Shown one piece after another: positions 25,542 to 34,554 of a stretch of 41,062 nucleotides of DNA; positions within the stretch are counted from its first letter, which is position 1, and each line of letters opens with the position of its first letter. Where the stretch lies: positions 4,587,587 through 4,628,648 of the forward strand of contig NZ_JH651384.1 in NCBI RefSeq assembly GCF_000260135.1. Reading direction: 5' to 3'. The notes under the pieces are model-generated. The model was not told where the DNA came from and made no database searches. It saw only the letters and a list, made by a program, of their open reading frames with translations. The translations under genes were made by a program, and so were the position numbers. Source of the stretch: Thiothrix nivea DSM 5205. GTDB taxonomy: Bacteria > Pseudomonadota > Gammaproteobacteria > Thiotrichales > Thiotrichaceae.

Positions 25542-25632
25542 TGCCAACAAGAGTGTCGACGACGGACGCGGTGACAGCCCGCGAGTCCCAACAATTGACT
25601 CCCCGCCGCGCCCGTCACACATGACGATAGCG
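25542..25632 (+). other. attC site 19 (end of C19) with aberrant R' core
   Basis: R'' is TGCCAAC, matching the C19 start GTTGGCA. The right core reads GATAGCG where GTTAGCG is expected, so the second T of the invariant GTT is preceded by A. The arms are otherwise standard. Confidence 0.75.
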
Positions 25633-25661
25633 CAGAACCGCTCGCGCGGTCCTGCACTATC
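25626..25661 (+). other. 36-bp hairpin bounded by altered core sites
   Basis: This tiny segment starts GATAGCG and ends CACTATC, the expected complement with one mismatch, and is almost wholly self-complementary (GCAG/CTGC and ACCGC/GCGGT inside). It looks like a minimal cassette-sized insertion in which both cores carry the same unusual A/T in place of the usual T/A. Confidence 0.4.
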
Positions 25662-25819
25662 GCGTCGGAGTTGAGCTTCGCTCGCCCGGTTTGATAACCG
25701 CCGCGCTCCGCGCTCTGGCTATCAACCCGTTCGAGTGGACGCATTTGCGCCCGCGAGCGACTCCCCCCGGGAGTCACTTCGCAGCCACAAACGCGCCACT
25801 CAACTCCGACGCGTTATGC
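25655..25819 (+). other. Atypical long attC-like site of a different lineage
   Basis: The outer arms GCGTCGGAGTTGAG (25662-25675) and CTCAACTCCGACGC (about 25799-25812) pair perfectly and flank about 120 bp of GC-rich, internally palindromic sequence. The site ends in the core GTTATGC (25813-25819), which matches the GCATAAC closing cassette C20 at 29145. So it functions as the left boundary of C20. The arms share nothing with the other 28 sites, suggesting that the adjoining sequence came from another integron lineage. Confidence 0.6.
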
Positions 25820-26191
25820 CCACAAGTAAATGACTTACCCTTACCAAATGTATATCAACAAAACATCAAAAATTCTTAACAAACTACTCATTAAGGTTTA
25901 TAGGAGATACTTAAAAACGTTAGGGTACTCAAAGTATTTATCCAAATATTTATTTCGCTTCAGTTCGGGATTTATATATCTTTATGTTTAATATTAATAG
26001 ATATAATAGGTCTTTTTCTAGGACAAACCGACAACCTAGGGCCTTTTGGAGATTTTCTTGGCGGGACTCTAAATCCAATTTTCACTTTTCTAATGCTGAT
26101 AGGTCTTGTCATTACGATAGTCCTACAAAAAATAGAATTATCGTTGGCTAGAAAAGAATTTCAAAGATCATCTAATGCATTAGAATCCCAA

Positions 26192-27508
26192 GGGGATTTC
26201 CCTGAAAGATTCCCCCGCAATGGCTACACTTGTCTTATCGACAAGCGGAGTCCCTATCCCCATGCCCCCCGAACCCCAAACAGCTAACCCGATCCTGAGT
26301 GAATCCCAGATAGCCGACCTGAAACTGGCGGCCTCGAAAATGTCTGGCAGCACCCGCCGTGCGTTCCAGGCGGACATGAGCCGGAAATATTGTGCAGGCA
26401 ACGCCCGCCAGACTGAAAGGTGTTTTGGCTGGGGTCGGGAGGGGGTGCAGTTGGGTTTGGAGGAACAGCGCAGCGGCATGGTTTGCGTGGGTGCGCAGGC
26501 GGCGTATTGTGGCCAGAAGCGCTGGGAGGAAACCCAGCCGGAAGCGGCAGCCGCCTTGCTGGCGCTGGCGGAAGCACATAGCCAGCAAGACCCGACATTC
26601 CGCAGCAGCATCGCCTACACCCGCCTGACGGCGGCGGAAGCCATCCGGCAGTTACAGGCCATGGGTTTCAGCGGTGGACAAGTGCCCGCCCCCCAGCACC
26701 ATGGCGCGGATACTCAACCGGAATGGCTACCGCCTGCGCAAGGTGGAGAAAAGCCAAGCCGCAAAAAAAATTCCAGAAACCGACGCCATCTTCGCCAATA
26801 TCCAGGCCAACGATGGGCAGTTTGCCGATGGGGCGGTCAAACGCCTGAGCATGGACTGCAAGGCGACCGTCAACATCGGTGACTACTCACGGGGCGGGAA
26901 AACACGGGGTGACAATAAAGCCGCTGACCATGAGATGGGCTGCAAAGAGAAATACATCCCTTTTGGCGTACTGGATGAGGACAGTGGGCAGGTTTACCTG
27001 ACCTTCGGCAGTTCCAGCAAAACCAGTGACTTCATCGTGGATTCCCTGTGCCGGGTATGGGAACAGATGCCTTCTGCTGACAAGGACGCCTGCCAGTGCA
27101 TCCAGATCAAAGCGGACAATGGCCCGGAAAGCAGCGGGATCAGGACGCAATTCCTCAAGCGCATGGTGGAATTCGCAACCATACCGGTAAGACAGTCCAC
27201 CTGCTGTACTACCCGCCTTACCACAGCAAGTACAACCCGATTGAACGCTGCTGGGGGATTCTGGAACAACACTGGAACGGCACCCAGCTCAAGGATGCCG
27301 AAACCCTGCTGGAATGGGCAAAAACCATGACCTGGAAAGGCATCAACCCCATGGTCGAATTCAGTCGCAAGGTTTATGAGAAGGGTGTGACCCTCAGCAA
27401 AAAAGCTATGGAGGCTGTTGAGGCGAGGCTGGAAAGAAATGCTGCTTTACCAAAATGGGACATTCTGATTCGCCCTGTTTTGGGTAATGTCTTTGAGGTA
27501 AATCACCC
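26192..27508 (+). mobile_element. ISAzo13-like insertion sequence, about 1317 bp, decayed
   Basis: Imperfect terminal repeats (GGGGATTTCCCTGAAAGA on the left; the right end ends GAGGTAAATCACCC) bound a GC-rich block. Removing it restores the frame SQ-GKNLEYQRF of the putAbiC gene. The flanks share AA on both sides, so the target duplication is short and its exact edges are uncertain by a few bases. Confidence 0.8.
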
Positions 27509-27515
27509 AAGGTAA
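26220..27515 (+). pseudogene. ISAzo13-family transposase with two frameshifts
   Basis: The product is recognisable from KMSGSTRRAFQADMSRKYC near the N-terminus, through KRLSMDCKATVNIGDYSRGG and VDSLCRVWEQMP, to LYYPPYHSKYNPIERCWG and WDILIRP near the C-terminus. Two single-base changes break the frame: an extra G near 26671-26676 (FSGG where FS-VDKCP is expected) and a missing A near 27176-27180 (VEFA-NHTGKTV expected). Both catalytic halves survive, but no intact protein is made unless these are sequencing errors. Confidence 0.8.
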
Positions 27516-27558
27516 AAACCTAGAGTATCAGAGGTTTGAAAATACTTTTTTTAAACTT

Positions 27559-28615
27559 GGCTCAATATGCGTTTCAGGGTCTTATCCCAACAGCAGCGAA
27601 AGCAAGGACTGTAAGGCAGCTTGCCCCCGTTTCCTGATGTTGTGAAGAGACTCGAAGAATGCAAGGTAACACGGTAGCTTTTCTTGTGAGATCCCCCGAT
27701 GAGGTCGTAACCATGAGCGTAACAGTGACCAAAAACCTTCCATCGTATTGACGTGGACTTCATGGAAACCGTCACCATCTTCGTCACGGGCATATTCGCC
27801 TGCGCCATGGTTGACGGTTTTGTGGGCATAGCCCCATTCTTCCAATCGGCTGTAAATGTTGTACTCATCGGTGTAGACCAGCGTGCCTGCTGCCACCGTT
27901 TCCACAATCAACGGCTTGATCGTCGTCTGTTTCACATTCGCCAGCATACGGATCACGACCTCCCCGGAACGCTGGATCATGCCGAAAATGGGTGGTTTGT
28001 CCTTTTTCCAGTGTCCCACGCCCCGGCGCACCTTTCAGGGCGCGGCGGCGACCTTCACGCCCAGCATCCGCGACGGCTTCGGGGTTTCCCTGTGTCCAGC
28101 CTTGACATAAACCTCATCAAATTCAACATTCCCAAACAGGTTTACTGGCGTTTTTTTTCTCGACACCACGCCGTAACTGTTCCGTCATCGCCTGAACATC
28201 ATCCTTGTTCAACCCCAATTCGCGGGCGATTTGTTGGTTGGACAGGTTCAACGACATCAGGTACAGGCACAACACCCACACCTTCAGCGGCTGGTGGTGG
28301 CCTTCAAACACCGTTCCCGTCAGGTCATCAAAACGCTTTTGGCAATCCTTACACTGGTAACGCTGGCGTTCCTGCTGGGTGTCATCCTTGCCTCGACGGA
28401 TAGTGTCCTGTGAACCGCAGTGCGGACAAATCACCCCATTAGGCCAACGCACGGAACGGACTTGCTCGAAACAGGCGGCATCACTGGTCAGGCTGGAAAT
28501 ACTGATGAGCGAGGTCATAAAGCCTCTCCTTGGCTATCGGAAATGACTAACTTTACCGCTATCCATCACGTTTGCAATGCCGGGGAAAACAAGACCCTGA
28601 AACGCATATTGAGCC
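27559..28615 (-). mobile_element. IS1595-family insertion sequence, 1057 bp
   Basis: Perfect 25-bp terminal inverted repeats begin GGCTCAATATGCGTTTCAGG and are flanked by an exact 8-bp target duplication TTAAACTT (27551-27558 and 28616-28623), typical of IS1595. Excision restores the putAbiC frame TFFKLLELLEA. A partial second copy lies at 40802-41062. Confidence 0.95.
27582..28518 (-). pseudogene. IS1595-family transposase, frameshifted
   Basis: On the minus strand the product starts MTSLISISSLTSDAACFEQV. It has a zinc ribbon (CPHCG and CKDCQKRFDDLTGT), the linker LYLMSLNLSNQQIARELGLN, and a C-terminal ISXO2-like DDE domain (YTDEYNIYSRLEEWGYAHKT, HVNTMEGFWSLLRSWLRPHRG). A run of eight A's (T's at 28151-28158) breaks the frame after GVEKK; the copy at 40.9 kb has seven A's there and stays in frame. 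A second break is at a five-A run near 28005. It is a pseudogene, or relies on slippage. Confidence 0.85.
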
Positions 28616-29144
28616 TTAAACTTTTAGAGCTTCTTGAGGCATCTCGTAATGACGTATATTATGTACGTCGTATTTCATCAGACGAATACTCAGGCAGAGA
28701 TGCAATACATAAAATCTACAAACAATTTACTCAAGATTTCTTACATGACACTCAACTTTTGAACATGCCTGAGCCTTATGCTACAGTTCTTGGAGATGGT
28801 AAAAAATATTTTAGAGACGACTGTAAAAAAGTCGCAGGAATAAAGAAGAGATATGGCAATTTTTATTTGGGCAAGAATGGAGAAGACTTAGGTCAATATT
28901 TCAGGACACTATACAATATATTAAAATTTATTGACAATAATAAAGAGATCGACAATAAAAAACTATACACAAACCTTCTTAGAGCACAATTATCTAGATA
29001 TGAACTTGCTTTACTTTTTTATAATTGTTTAAGTGACTTTGGCGAGCAAAAAATGGCTCCATTAGTCAAAAAATACGAAATACTTAAACATTTAGAAGAA
29101 AGAACAATACCCCCTGAAAATATAGGTATTTGGCGTGAGTTTAT

Positions 29145-29235
29145 GCATAACGAGTGTGTCGACGACGGACGCGGTGACAGCCCGCGACTTTTAACAGCTT
29201 ACTCCCCGCCGCGCCCGTCACACGAGACGTTATGC
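29145..29235 (+). other. attC site 20 (end of C20)
   Basis: R'' is GCATAAC, matching the GTTATGC at 25813; R' is GTTATGC. The variable centre TTTTAACAGCTTAC is related to attC 15, 17 and 22. It is translated by the putAbiC frame as CVDDGRGDSPRLL. Confidence 0.9.
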
Positions 29236-29352
29236 AACCAATACACCCCCAATATCTACATAAAATCCATGTATTTTAAAAAGAGATAACTACAATTACA
29301 CAGTAATCGAGTATTATGTCCCTAGGGCATAGCTTAACCTTTAAGGATAGTC

Positions 29353-30459
29353 ATGAAAAATATAGATGAACTTAAAAGAATCATTGAACAAGAAGAAAAC
29401 ATTGAAGACGAATCTGAAAATGAAGATGGAGAAGAATACTCTCGTTATGACATAACGAGTTATGGTATAGACTTTGATGTTGACGGTCTGGTAAGAAGAT
29501 TAAAGAAAAACGATATATTTATACCAGAATTTCAAAGAAATTATGTCTGGAAGCTTACTGAAGCATCAAGATTTATAGAGTCTTTACTTCTGGGTCTTCC
29601 GGTACCAGGAATTTTTCTGGCACAAGATCAAGCAACTGGTCGCATGTTGGTCATAGATGGTCAGCAACGTCTTTTATCATTGAAGTATTTTTTCTTAGGT
29701 GAATTTAATCCGATTTCAGGAGCTAAAAGTAAAAGAGTATTTCGTCTTACTAAAGTTAAGAGAGATTTTGAAGGAAAGACTTACGAAGAACTAGACTCCA
29801 GAGATAGAATAAATCTAGAAAATGCAGTTATACATGCAACTGTAGTTAAACAAGAGTCACCATCTAATGATGATACTAGCATTTATCATATATTCGAAAG
29901 ATTAAATAGCGGCGGAAGAAAACTAACAGCTCAAGAAATTAGAGTTGCTGTTTATCATGGTAAATTCATTGATCTATTAAAAGAAATAAATACCTTTGAA
30001 CCTTGGAGGAATATTTTTGGCCCTGTCAATGATCGAATGAAAGATTTAGAATTGATACTTCGATTCCTGGCCATGAATGAAAAATATAATGATTACACAA
30101 AACCCATGACCGAGTTTTTAACAAAGTTTTGCTCTCAAAATAGAGACTTATCAGGTGAAAAGTATGAATATTATAAAGAGATTTTCAAACAAACTATAGA
30201 AAAATTCAGCACTTCAATTGATGATAAATTATTTAGACCATCAAGAGCATTGAACGTCGCATTATTTGAGTCATGTATGGTTGGTCTAGCAAAATGTCTA
30301 ACTAGCAAAAGAAACATTACGAATGATGAAATCAAAAATTCATACAACTCATTGCTAGAGTCAATTGAGTTTCAGGAACTAATTTCTCAATCTACTTCTG
30401 ATGTTAAAAATTTAAAGCGCCGGATGGAATTAGCAATCAATGCTTTCGCTGGGGAATAG
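29353..30459 (+). CDS. DUF262 (GmrS-like N-terminal) protein
   Basis: This 368-residue protein has an acidic N-terminus (about 10-30), then the DUF262 domain with IPEFQRNYVWKLTEASRFIE (57-76), GLPVPGIFLA (81-90) and the hallmark VIDGQQRLLSL (100-110). The domain has a ParB/sulfiredoxin-like fold and is reported to bind nucleotides in modification-dependent restriction (GmrSD, BrxU) and other defence proteins. There is no C-terminal HNH (DUF1524) domain; instead a separate HEPN gene follows 3 bp downstream, so the pair is likely one system. The leader of about 120 bp contains AAGGATAG as ribosome site. Confidence 0.85.
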   Translation: MKNIDELKRIIEQEENIEDESENEDGEEYSRYDITSYGIDFDVDGLVRRLKKNDIFIPEFQRNYVWKLTEASRFIESLLLGLPVPGIFLAQDQATGRMLVIDGQQRLLSLKYFFLGEFNPISGAKSKRVFRLTKVKRDFEGKTYEELDSRDRINLENAVIHATVVKQESPSNDDTSIYHIFERLNSGGRKLTAQEIRVAVYHGKFIDLLKEINTFEPWRNIFGPVNDRMKDLELILRFLAMNEKYNDYTKPMTEFLTKFCSQNRDLSGEKYEYYKEIFKQTIEKFSTSIDDKLFRPSRALNVALFESCMVGLAKCLTSKRNITNDEIKNSYNSLLESIEFQELISQSTSDVKNLKRRMELAINAFAGE

Positions 30460-30462
30460 CAG

Positions 30463-30948
30463 GTGAAAAGTAGACAGCTGAACAGCCAATATCAAAAAAT
30501 AACTCAATTAATCAAAAATACTGGAATATCATGTGGTGACAATATTGAACTACAAGGCCATTGGGGTAAATATATTTGTATATTAGCAGCAGGCTTTTTA
30601 GAAAATGCAATAAGTGAGGTCTACATACCGTTAGTTAATTCATCATCTTCGCCGACTGTTTCTAATTTCACACAAAAAATTCTTGAGAAAATACAAAACC
30701 CAAAATCTTCAAAATTTATTGAGATTGCTCAATCGTTTAAAAAAGAATGGGGAGAAGAATTAGAATTATTTCTCTCAGATGAAAACAATAGAAAAGATGC
30801 CATAGACTCAATAATGCGAAACAGACATCTTATTGCTCATGGTAAAAACACATCTATTTCCGTAGTACAAGTTAAAGAGTTTCTTGATAAATCTGTAGAA
30901 GTGATTGATTATATTGAAACTCAATGCGGATATAACAATTCAAGTTAA
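30463..30948 (+). CDS. HEPN putative RNase paired with DUF262
   Basis: This 161-residue protein is mostly helical. SIMRNRHLIAHGKNTSIS carries the HEPN signature (R119-N120 and R121, with H126), in the style of RiboL-PSP-HEPN or MAE_28990-like domains; GKYICILAAGFLENAISEVY (35-54) is the usual preceding helix. The GTG start at 30463 follows GGGGAATAGCAG, 3 bp after the DUF262 stop. HEPN proteins cut RNA; the partner probably controls or targets it, which is inference. It is the last gene of C21. Confidence 0.8.
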   Translation: MKSRQLNSQYQKITQLIKNTGISCGDNIELQGHWGKYICILAAGFLENAISEVYIPLVNSSSSPTVSNFTQKILEKIQNPKSSKFIEIAQSFKKEWGEELELFLSDENNRKDAIDSIMRNRHLIAHGKNTSISVVQVKEFLDKSVEVIDYIETQCGYNNSS

Positions 30949-30966
30949 AAACTTAGAGTTAAAATA

Positions 30967-31057
30967 GCATAACAAGCACATCGACGACGGACGCGGTGAC
31001 AGCCCGCGACTCTTAACTACTGACTCCCCGCCGCGCCCGTCATGCATGACGTTGGCG
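30967..31057 (+). other. attC site 21 (end of C21)
   Basis: R'' is GCATAAC, matching the C21 start GTTATGC; R' is GTTGGCG. Typical arms. Confidence 0.9.
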
Positions 31058-31430
31058 TCATCAAAAACAAACCAATAAGTATCGCCAGATTGAGAAAGCG
31101 ACAAAAGTTGGTTTTCCCTTAGCGGCAAAGTTCGGTGGTTACATTCATTTACCGTGATTGGTGGTTTCTCAATCTTCACAGTGCGCTGATGCGTGACAGA
31201 CAACTCTAATCTGAACCACCGGAAAAGAACGTTTTCCCTTCGCTGACAACAAAAGTGCTTCTGTTCATCTGCCAAAATGGGAGCTGTTGTGGGTTTATCG
31301 TGCCGCGTAGACACGCGGTGAACCAAAACCACCAGCTTAACCACCGAAAAATAAGAATCAGTTTTAACTGAACAAAAATCCCGCCGCGCTGATGCGCGGG
31401 AAAGTTTGATCTTGACCATCGCTACTTGTC
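31058..31430 (+). repeat. Repeat units at the start of C22
   Basis: It opens like family B (TATCGCCAGATTGAGAAAGCG...). Hairpins occur at 31303 (CCGCGT-AGAC-ACGCGG) and at 31384 (CCGCGC-TGAT-GCGCGG). The first shows a changed loop with a fully paired stem. The minus-strand frame here is a repeat artefact. Confidence 0.7.
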
Positions 31431-31470
31431 AGGGGGACACTAAACAGGTAACAAAACAGAAGTTTCCTAC

Positions 31471-31732
31471 ATGATCAGTAAGCGTTTTAACAAACCTGTC
31501 GTACTCACCTATCATGCAGCAGAGCAAATGGCAGAACGACAAATAGATGAAGAGACGCTTGCTGACCTAATAGAATCGGGTGATGTTAAATATAAAGACG
31601 AGCAGCATCTATGGATTTACAAATCATACCCCTGTCCGTCAAGACAACATGATATGCGCAGCCGCGATTGAGCGTAACAACCTGATTATTAAGACAGTTA
31701 TGATCAACTGGGAGTTGAGCGATGAACATTAA
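31471..31732 (+). pseudogene. DUF4258 protein, frameshifted
   Basis: The N-terminal half reads VVLTYHAAEQMAERQIDEET then LADLIESGDV, the DUF4258 pattern (HAxxRMxxRxI). The frame breaks in a CCCC run near 31628-31631. With three C's it would continue QDNMICAAAIERNNLIIKTV to a TAA at 31730-31732, the expected length of about 86 residues. As read, it stops early at 31671. DUF4258 proteins are often found beside DUF2283 proteins as probable toxin-antitoxin pairs. This could be a sequencing error or true inactivation. Confidence 0.7.
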
Positions 31733-31916
31733 GTACTACGAAGATGATGACATCCTGGTTCAACGGTTCAGTGATAACCAGATTGTCCGCGAGGTTTCAC
31801 AGGGCTGGAACATCAACGTCAGCTACGACAAAGACGGCAATATCGTTCAAATTGTCATACTCGAAGCTAAAGAGAAGGGACTGTATCCTGTCATTCCTAT
31901 GAAGATGGCTGCTTGA
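31722..31916 (+). CDS. DUF2283 family protein
   Basis: This 64-residue protein starts MNIKYYEDDDILVQRFSDNQ and contains GWNINVSYDKDGNIVQIVIL and EA, the complete DUF2283 pattern. It is the probable antitoxin-like partner of the DUF4258 gene, whose true end overlaps it by 11 bp. The ribosome site GGGAGTTGAGCG precedes the ATG. Base composition is less AT-rich than in the neighbouring cassette genes. No gene follows before attC 22. Confidence 0.85.
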   Translation: MNIKYYEDDDILVQRFSDNQIVREVSQGWNINVSYDKDGNIVQIVILEAKEKGLYPVIPMKMAA

Positions 31917-31975
31917 TTTTTATGACGACCAATAGCTTGCACAAAAGTCATTGATTTATATAATTTAAATTCAAG

Positions 31976-32066
31976 AGCCAACAATTCTGTCGACGACGGA
32001 CGCGGTGACAGCCCGCGATTCTTAACGACTTACTCCCCGCCGCGCCCGTCACACAAGACGTTGGCA
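31976..32066 (+). other. attC site 22 (end of C22)
   Basis: R'' is AGCCAAC and R' is GTTGGCA. C22 opens with GTTGGCG, so its ends mismatch at the outermost base. The variable centre TTCTTAACGACTTAC resembles attC 17. Confidence 0.9.
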
Positions 32067-32750
32067 GCAGATAAAGCGGTGGTTAACGGCAAATTAAAGA
32101 GAAGAGGGTGTTTTTCAATGCGATAAAGTGCGGCGGCCATATTCACTTGCCTGAACAGGTGGTTGCCCAAACTTCACGGTTTGCTATCGCGTGACAGATT
32201 ACGCCAAATTGAACGACCGGAAACAGGACGCCCGCCCGTTGCTGAGAAAATGCAGTAATTCTGCTGATTTTTCATGGTTGGTGGTTTCCCAAAGTTCACG
32301 GTGCGCTATCGCGTGAGAGACAACGCCAACTTGAACCACGAAGAACAGGGTTTTATCTGTTGCTGACAAAATACGGTGGCTATGCCGATTTTCCGTGATT
32401 GGTGGCTGCCCAATTGTTCACGGTGCGCTCTCGCGTGAGGGACAACGCCAACTTGAACCACGAAGAACAGGGTTTTATCCGTTGCTGAGAAAATGCGGTG
32501 GCTGTGCCGATTTTTCATGATGGGTGGCTGCCCAATTGTTCACGGTGTGCTATCGCGTGAGAGACAACACTAACCTGGACGACCTTTCTGTCGCTGATAA
32601 AATGCGGTGGTCATGTCAACCTTTCATGATGGGTGGTTGTCGAACGTTCACAGTGCGCTGTAGCGGGAAGCTGTGTGCCAACTGATCCGGTTTTAATACG
32701 GTGAGCATTTATTAAAGGACAGCTTGTCGGCTATTTGAGGTTAATCCAAG
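32067..32750 (+). repeat. Cassette C23: gene-less array of 122-bp repeats (family A)
   Basis: Anchors are at 32179, 32301, 32423, 32545 and 32653 (122, 122, 122, 108). It shares opening and tail with C8, C14 and C19. No gene is credible. Confidence 0.8.
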
Positions 32751-32841
32751 TGCCAACAAGAGTGTCGACGACGGACGCGGTGACAGCCCGCGACTTCGCC
32801 CATTCTACTCCCCGCCGCGCCCGTCACACATGACGTTAGGC
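32751..32841 (+). other. attC site 23 (end of C23)
   Basis: R'' is TGCCAAC, matching the C23 start GTTGGCA; R' is GTTAGGC. Typical arms. Confidence 0.9.
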
Positions 32842-32879
32842 TAAAAAGCACAGAACAATAACCCTCAAAGTAACAACAA

Positions 32880-34433
32880 ATGTCAAAAGATTTAAATCTA
32901 AAAAATATTCTTTTAACGAAACTTAATAATCTGCTGAATCCAAATCTACACAAAAAGATAATTTGGGGGTTATTTAGCACTGGAGCTTTATTGGTAGCAA
33001 CGCCAATACTAAAATCCCTTTTTGCCAAAGTTGATTATACAGATACCGACCGCTCTGTAACTTTTGAAATAGCTCAATCAGATAATGAATTTTGGATTTG
33101 GATTGGGGTATTTTTTATTATCATGGCAGTTGCCTTATTTATAAAAGATAAATATTTTAGTAAAGAGCAGCCTTCGGAGTTTTTGGGAATAAGTTACTAT
33201 ATATGTAAAAATTACGAGCTTTTACTAGAAATATCAAAAAACGATTTATCGAAATTCCCCATAGATGATCCAATATTTTTTGAAACTACTGTTTTCGACT
33301 CTCTAAAAGAAATAATTAATCAACATCCTTATCCATATAGACGGTGCGGGGTCGACGGCGATAAATTTCCAAGCGTGGAAGAGTATATTAAAGCTCATAG
33401 CGATGCGCTCCCACCAAATAAAAATGATGGGCAATATTCTTACTTTGAGATAGTAAGAAAGCCTAAAATAAACGAGTTAGAAAAAATTAAGCATGAAGAT
33501 GGTGTTCTACAGTTGATGTTAAATGGGTTAAATACAGATTTAGATGGAATTTCCTTGGTCGGCTGTTATCAAGATGGTTGCGGTGGAGAAGATGGTTTAT
33601 ACGAAGAGTATATTTTTAGAGAATTATGGTGTGTATTTTTGGCTATAGAAAACACGCATGATAAGCCCTTGAAATTAAATAACATAACATCAGAAATCAT
33701 ACAAAATCCTAGTTTTTCCTCATTTAAAAATAATGGAAAAGAAAATAATTTAATTTTGCCAGAAGCAATAATTAAACCTGGATGAACCATAATAATTCCT
33801 TTATCATTAATATTTCCACCATTATATGCATTAAAAACAGAATCATTATCAAAACAAGAAAAAAGCTGGGGACATGAGGTACAAACAGTTACTATGGAAA
33901 ACATTATTTCTAAAAATCTTGATGACTTCTTTACATATAAAACTCAAATAATTCCAAAAGACATTAAATATTCGATTCAAGGTGTTAATTACTATCAAAG
34001 CATACATAAATTCAACTTAAATAATATATATGCTATTGATAGATTCTGGGCAATTGGTTCTTGTCCGCATTTATTCTTTCAGGTTGATGATAAGTTACAT
34101 TATAAGAAAGAAATACTTGCACACTGCGAAAATAAAACTGGAAGAGAAATATTCCACATAGCCAAAAATGTTACATCATTTATTATTGCCGAAATAGAAG
34201 ATGAAATAACCGAGATTGAACATATACTTATAAATGATAAAATTTATCAAGAACACATTGTGATAAAAAAGTCAGAACTTATTAGAGTGTCGGTATCCGA
34301 GGGGGATACAATTGAAATTAAAGGTCGATACGTTCCGCACTATAGCACATCGGCTCTGAAAGTATCGGCTAATAAAAGAAACCAATTGGTCGGAAATTTT
34401 TTACAAACAACGAATGCCAATTTATCTTTATAA
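32880..34433 (+). pseudogene. Membrane-anchored unknown protein with an in-frame TGA
   Basis: One reading frame of 517 codons is interrupted by a single TGA at 33783-33785 (IIKPG-stop-TIIIPLSLIFPP). The downstream part, which could restart at 33894, is in the same frame with no other stop. The N-terminus has two membrane helices (about residues 26-46 and 71-90), then a large soluble region with VGCYQDGCGGEDGLYEEYIF (about 224-243), and a beta-rich C-terminal part. The family is unrecognised. Either a nonsense mutation makes it a pseudogene of two fragments, or the TGA is a sequence error or read through. It is the sole gene of C24. Confidence 0.65.
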
Positions 34434-34441
34434 TATGAATA

Positions 34442-34532
34442 GCCTAACAATTATGTCGACGACGGACGCGGTGACAGCCCGCGACTTCGCCCAATTTACT
34501 CCCCGCCGCGCCCGTCACACGAGACGTTAGAT
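34442..34532 (+). other. attC site 24 (end of C24)
   Basis: R'' is GCCTAAC, matching the C24 start GTTAGGC; R' is GTTAGAT. Typical arms. Confidence 0.9.
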
Positions 34533-34554
34533 TTACAAACAAATAGAGGCACTT

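Larger units (their letters stand above)
25899..29289 (+). pseudogene. putAbiC-type phage abortive infection gene split by two IS elements (C20)
   Basis: Three pieces of one gene can be joined. Piece 1 (about 25899-26191) has two membrane helices and GDFLGGTLNPIFTFLMLIGL, a typical start of the putative phage abortive infection family. Piece 2 (about 27509-27558) reads GKNLEYQRFENTFFKL. Piece 3 (from about 28616) carries LLELLEASRNDVYYVRR through YFRTLYNILKFID and YELALLFYNCLS, the C-terminal family motifs. ISAzo13-like and IS1595 elements separate them. A further frameshift near 25985 is suspected, as the N-terminal frame changes there, and no good start codon is visible. The last frame has no stop before attC 20 and reads through it into the next cassette, ending at 29289. 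Confidence 0.75.
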
